Notes under the pieces: model-generated
Database searches by the model: none
Seen by the model: only the letters and a program-made list of their open reading frames with translations
What the model was told of the DNA's origin: nothing
Virus record (IMG/VR): IMGVR_UViG_3300005095_000126
Coordinates: 1-40,286 of that record
Source: a virus
Strand: one strand, 5' to 3'
Length of the DNA stretch: 40,286 nucleotides
Program-made: the position numbers and the translations under genes
Part shown: piece after piece, positions 37,870-40,286 of the stretch
Layout of the letters: every line of letters begins with the position of its first letter
How positions within the stretch are numbered: position 1 is the stretch's first letter

Positions 37870-39043
37870 GCGTCTTGTCTTGCAAAACGTCGAGGGTCAC
37901 AAGAAGTCAATTTTGGATTTCAGTCCGGGAGTAAATTTCATTGTGGGTTCCTCAAATGTGGGGAAATCCTCTATTTTTCGGGCAATTAGGTGGGTGATTT
38001 CAAATCGGCAACCGAAGGGGAAACTCACTCCCTGGGACGACCCAAAGGCCACTACGAAGGTCCTCATGCACTTCGATGACGCGTCTGTGGCCCGAATAAA
38101 GGGGCCGAAGACGAATGAATACCGTGTCGGTCGGCAAGTTTTTAAAGCTGTGGGGATGGACGTGCCGGAGGAGGTGCAAAGGGTCCTACGCCTAAGCGAC
38201 GTGAACTTCCAACCTCAGCACGTTTCCCACTTCTTACTTTCCGAGCGGCCTTCGGAGATAACGGCCCGATTCAATCGCCTTGCCAATTTTGAGGAGATTG
38301 ATGCGGTCGTAAAGGCTGCCAATGCACATAAACGCGAGTTGAGCACGTTGAAAACGCGGGCTCAGGAGGACCTTGCCCGTGTTGAGGTAGACCTATCCCG
38401 TCTTGCCGCGGTGGACCGCGCCGATGCGATGCTTTCTAGTATCGAGGAACTTGAGGAAGAGGCAGTCTCCCTGGAAGAGGGGCTGGAGGCTCTTGAAGAC
38501 CTCCTGGAGTCCATTACGTGCGTGCGGAGTGAACTTGCTTGTTTGGCTCTGGTCGATGCCGCACTCCGTCGCTTTGAGCGCATCAAAGACGGTATGGCCG
38601 CCTTGGAGACCCTGGAAGAGGACATTAGGGACCTCAAGGTGCGTATTAGGGCGGTTGAAGATCTTGAAGAAGAATTGGAGGTTTTAGATCCAGTCGAGGA
38701 TGCTTTGGTCGATGCGCAGGTCCTCCAGGAACTAATGGAGCGGACTAAAAAAGTGTGGGATGACTGGCAGGAGTTGGAGGCCCTCCTGGTGGAGGTTGAA
38801 GACATACAGGGAGCCCTCCGGTTGCTTGAGCAGTTTGATTTTGGCGGCCTCATGCAGGCCTTAGAGGAGATGCGTGTGCAGAGGAAACTCCTCGAAGAGT
38901 TGGAAGAGATGGTAGATGAGACCATAGCACTGGAGAATCAATTAACACACGTAGAGCAGGAACTTGATGATTTAATTGAGGAGGTCGGGGAGCAGTTGAA
39001 GAAGGGCTGTCCTCTGCGGGAGTTATGCCCGCATGTTTCGTAG
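37862..39043 (+). CDS. SbcC/Rad50-like ATPase, N-terminal half with zinc-hook-like end
   Basis: This 393-aa protein has the first half of a Rad50-type ATPase: Walker A GSSNVGKSS (29-37), FDDASVARIKG and a Q-loop VNFQPQH (about 114-120), then about 240 residues of Glu/Leu-rich coiled coil. It ends GCPLRELCPHVS, with Cys383 and Cys389 placed where a zinc hook would sit at the coil tip. It lacks the signature and Walker B, which are in the protein at 3485-4126. GAGGAG precedes the ATG. It converges with, and overlaps by 21 bases, the 69-aa gene on the minus strand. Confidence 0.88.
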   Translation: MLKRLVLQNVEGHKKSILDFSPGVNFIVGSSNVGKSSIFRAIRWVISNRQPKGKLTPWDDPKATTKVLMHFDDASVARIKGPKTNEYRVGRQVFKAVGMDVPEEVQRVLRLSDVNFQPQHVSHFLLSERPSEITARFNRLANFEEIDAVVKAANAHKRELSTLKTRAQEDLARVEVDLSRLAAVDRADAMLSSIEELEEEAVSLEEGLEALEDLLESITCVRSELACLALVDAALRRFERIKDGMAALETLEEDIRDLKVRIRAVEDLEEELEVLDPVEDALVDAQVLQELMERTKKVWDDWQELEALLVEVEDIQGALRLLEQFDFGGLMQALEEMRVQRKLLEELEEMVDETIALENQLTHVEQELDDLIEEVGEQLKKGCPLRELCPHVS

Positions 39044-39232
39044 GGTCCTCACGAAGGTTTCCCGCTCGGAGGGGGAAAGCATGTCAAGGAAACGCTCCCT
39101 CTCCAGCGGGTCCATCATGAGGAAGTATTTCCTCACTCTCGGCGATTCAAGGATGTGAGGCTTTCCAGCCGCGAGCTGCAAAGCCGTCAGGCTACCAGCC
39201 ATAAAGTTTGCTCGGCTGTTCCGGGTTGTCAT
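39023..39232 (-). CDS. Small hypothetical protein, 69 aa
   Basis: CAGGAG lies before the ATG at 39232. The protein is helical and basic at first, with LERERFLDMLSPSERETFVRTLRN forming two helices. It overlaps the upstream partial gene by 41 bases and the convergent SbcC half by 21. Function unknown; small virion-assembly proteins look similar. Confidence 0.6.
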   Translation of the reverse strand: MTTRNSRANFMAGSLTALQLAAGKPHILESPRVRKYFLMMDPLERERFLDMLSPSERETFVRTLRNMRA

Positions 39233-40286
39233 ACCTTATTACTCCTGCAAGATCGTTATTGATTAGTTCCAGCTCAAACCGTGCCTTTTGGACCTCCAGC
39301 ACGCGCTTTCTAAACGATTCAGCCTTTGCTTTAGCTGACGCCGCTGCATCATCGAGTCCGGCCTCGGCGAAGGTTTTGGCGCGCTGGGACTGCTCTCTAG
39401 CGGCAAGCACCAGGGCCGTCGTGTCTCCGTAGATCTTTCCAAATTCGGGATGGTGCAGGTCCCCGGTGCGGTAGTCAACGTGAAGCATAGACCTGGCCGC
39501 CATTTTTCCCGTCGAGTCCAATTTGTATAGTATACCAGCCCTAGGATCTCCCGCAGTCACGTGGAGCACATTTGTGTCCTTCATGGCGTCCAGGGTCTGG
39601 CAGCTTTGGCAGGGGAGGTGTGCACCGCTGCGCAGGAGATCAACCGGATGGGTAGAGAAGATGGCCGAGGTTTTGACCGGTTTGGTCATCGCATCTACCA
39701 TGGTGCGCAAGGTTCCCCCTATGACTCCCTTGATGTCTTTCTTGTAGGAAATGTATTCCCTTGGGTTAAGAGTGAGCATGAGCGCGCGGACTTCTGGGTC
39801 GTCAAAATTGAGCTTCTTGGCTACTTCTTTCGGTGTTCCTCCAAAAATGTCTTGGGTAATTGACTCATAACCCTTAAAACGCTGGATGAAAAATCGTTCT
39901 AAGGCCCGTCGGCCCTCTTTATGCGCCGCCTGCCATTGGGCAATTACGTCGGGGGAAAGATTACTGAGAAGTTTCTTGACTCTGGCGCGGGCCATGTCTT
40001 CCATTTCCGTGTATTCTCCGTAGTTTTGGGCAATTCCAAGGCCGTATCTGTCGTCTGCTGACTTAACCGCTCCTAAGTATGTATTATTGCCCACTAAGCG
40101 CTGAAATTGCTCGTAAAGTTCGTTTGGGTCCTTTGTTGAGGCCTGGTTGTATTTGTCACTAAAGATGTCCATGATGATCTCTGTGTTTCCGGTTTGCTCG
40201 TCCCGGGCTGTGCCGAGCGCCCCGCGAAGTCCCATGACGACTGATTCAACTGTCAGTGTGTCCAAGAAGCGCCGCGGGGAAAATTC
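39192..40286 (-). CDS. Unknown protein, C-terminal 364 residues (partial)
   Basis: The frame is open to the right edge; a TTG at 40265 could be read as a start, but coding-like sequence (FSPRRF) precedes it, so the gene most likely continues beyond. The central region has HLPCQSCQTLD and, 40 residues on, MAARSMLHVDYR, then an Ala-rich coiled coil (about 285-335). The CxxC pair with the later ARS strand recalls a family of unknown function that I cannot name. Its adjacency to a small helical gene would suit a head or tail protein. Confidence 0.6.
   Translation of the reverse strand, partial: EFSPRRFLDTLTVESVVMGLRGALGTARDEQTGNTEIIMDIFSDKYNQASTKDPNELYEQFQRLVGNNTYLGAVKSADDRYGLGIAQNYGEYTEMEDMARARVKKLLSNLSPDVIAQWQAAHKEGRRALERFFIQRFKGYESITQDIFGGTPKEVAKKLNFDDPEVRALMLTLNPREYISYKKDIKGVIGGTLRTMVDAMTKPVKTSAIFSTHPVDLLRSGAHLPCQSCQTLDAMKDTNVLHVTAGDPRAGILYKLDSTGKMAARSMLHVDYRTGDLHHPEFGKIYGDTTALVLAAREQSQRAKTFAEAGLDDAAASAKAKAESFRKRVLEVQKARFELELINNDLAGVIRYDNPEQPSKLYGW

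Overview
The window reads as part of a large tailed double-stranded DNA phage (Caudoviricetes) or a closely related provirus. It carries a portal protein, a 1,867-residue tape-measure-like protein and a phage-style replication and recombination set: PolA-type polymerase, UvsX/RecA-like recombinase, gp32-like single-strand binding protein, clamp loader, SNF2 helicase, RuvC-like resolvase, SbcD and a split SbcC, HU, and a B12-dependent ribonucleotide reductase. Genes are tightly packed, start codons mostly follow AGGAGG-type ribosome binding sites, and the few clear promoters look like bacterial sigma-70 sites. No integrase, rRNA or tRNA was seen, and I cannot name the host. Sampled rows are roughly 50-60% GC with some AT-richer islands. 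No gene-free stretch exceeds about 115 bases.

Layout. 1-2774: the end of an unknown gene, two small unknown leftward genes, then a rightward pair ending in an ADP-ribosyltransferase-like protein. 2771-6375 (minus): two unknown genes, SbcD, a small coiled-coil protein, the C-terminal half of SbcC, a Cys-rich protein and RuvC. 6427-9877 (plus): two small genes, HU with a strong terminator, an exonuclease-less DNA polymerase behind its own promoter, a patatin-like lipase and a small helix-turn-helix protein. 9892-17792 (minus): a second metallophosphoesterase, the tape measure, a second ADP-ribosyltransferase-like protein and two small tandem paralogues. 17791-26567 (plus): two small genes, SSB, UvsX, an unknown 314-aa gene, a zinc-ribbon protein, clamp loader, a UvsY-like protein, an 80-aa protein and an intein-bearing SNF2 helicase. 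26564-29803 (minus): an unknown protein, a 353-aa protein and the portal. 29864-39043 (plus): a 483-aa helical protein, a small radical-SAM-like protein, a helix-turn-helix protein, a PD-(D/E)XK nuclease-like protein, an intein-bearing ribonucleotide reductase, four unknowns and the N-terminal half of SbcC. 39023-40286 (minus): a 69-aa protein and a gene running off the right edge.

The plus-strand block from 18.4 to 26.6 kb looks like a recombination-dependent replication module (SSB, UvsX, UvsY-like mediator, clamp loader, helicase) with Pol and HU upstream. SbcCD appears assembled from three or four separately encoded pieces, with the two ATPase half-sites at opposite ends of the window. 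The structural genes are on the minus strand.

The most unusual signals are as follows. (1) Three otherwise unrelated proteins near structural genes share an N-terminal module with fixed spacing, VP-x14-RT[YF]YVxP[DE]K, and a fourth has a weaker version; two of the four look like ADP-ribosyltransferases. I infer a virion-targeting tag on ejected effectors. (2) A series of strong inverted repeats lies inside coding sequence at 21094-22046, including a perfect 17-bp hairpin. (3) Two inteins sit in active-site motifs, one with an apparently dead homing endonuclease and one at the start of an AT-rich tract that continues into the extein.
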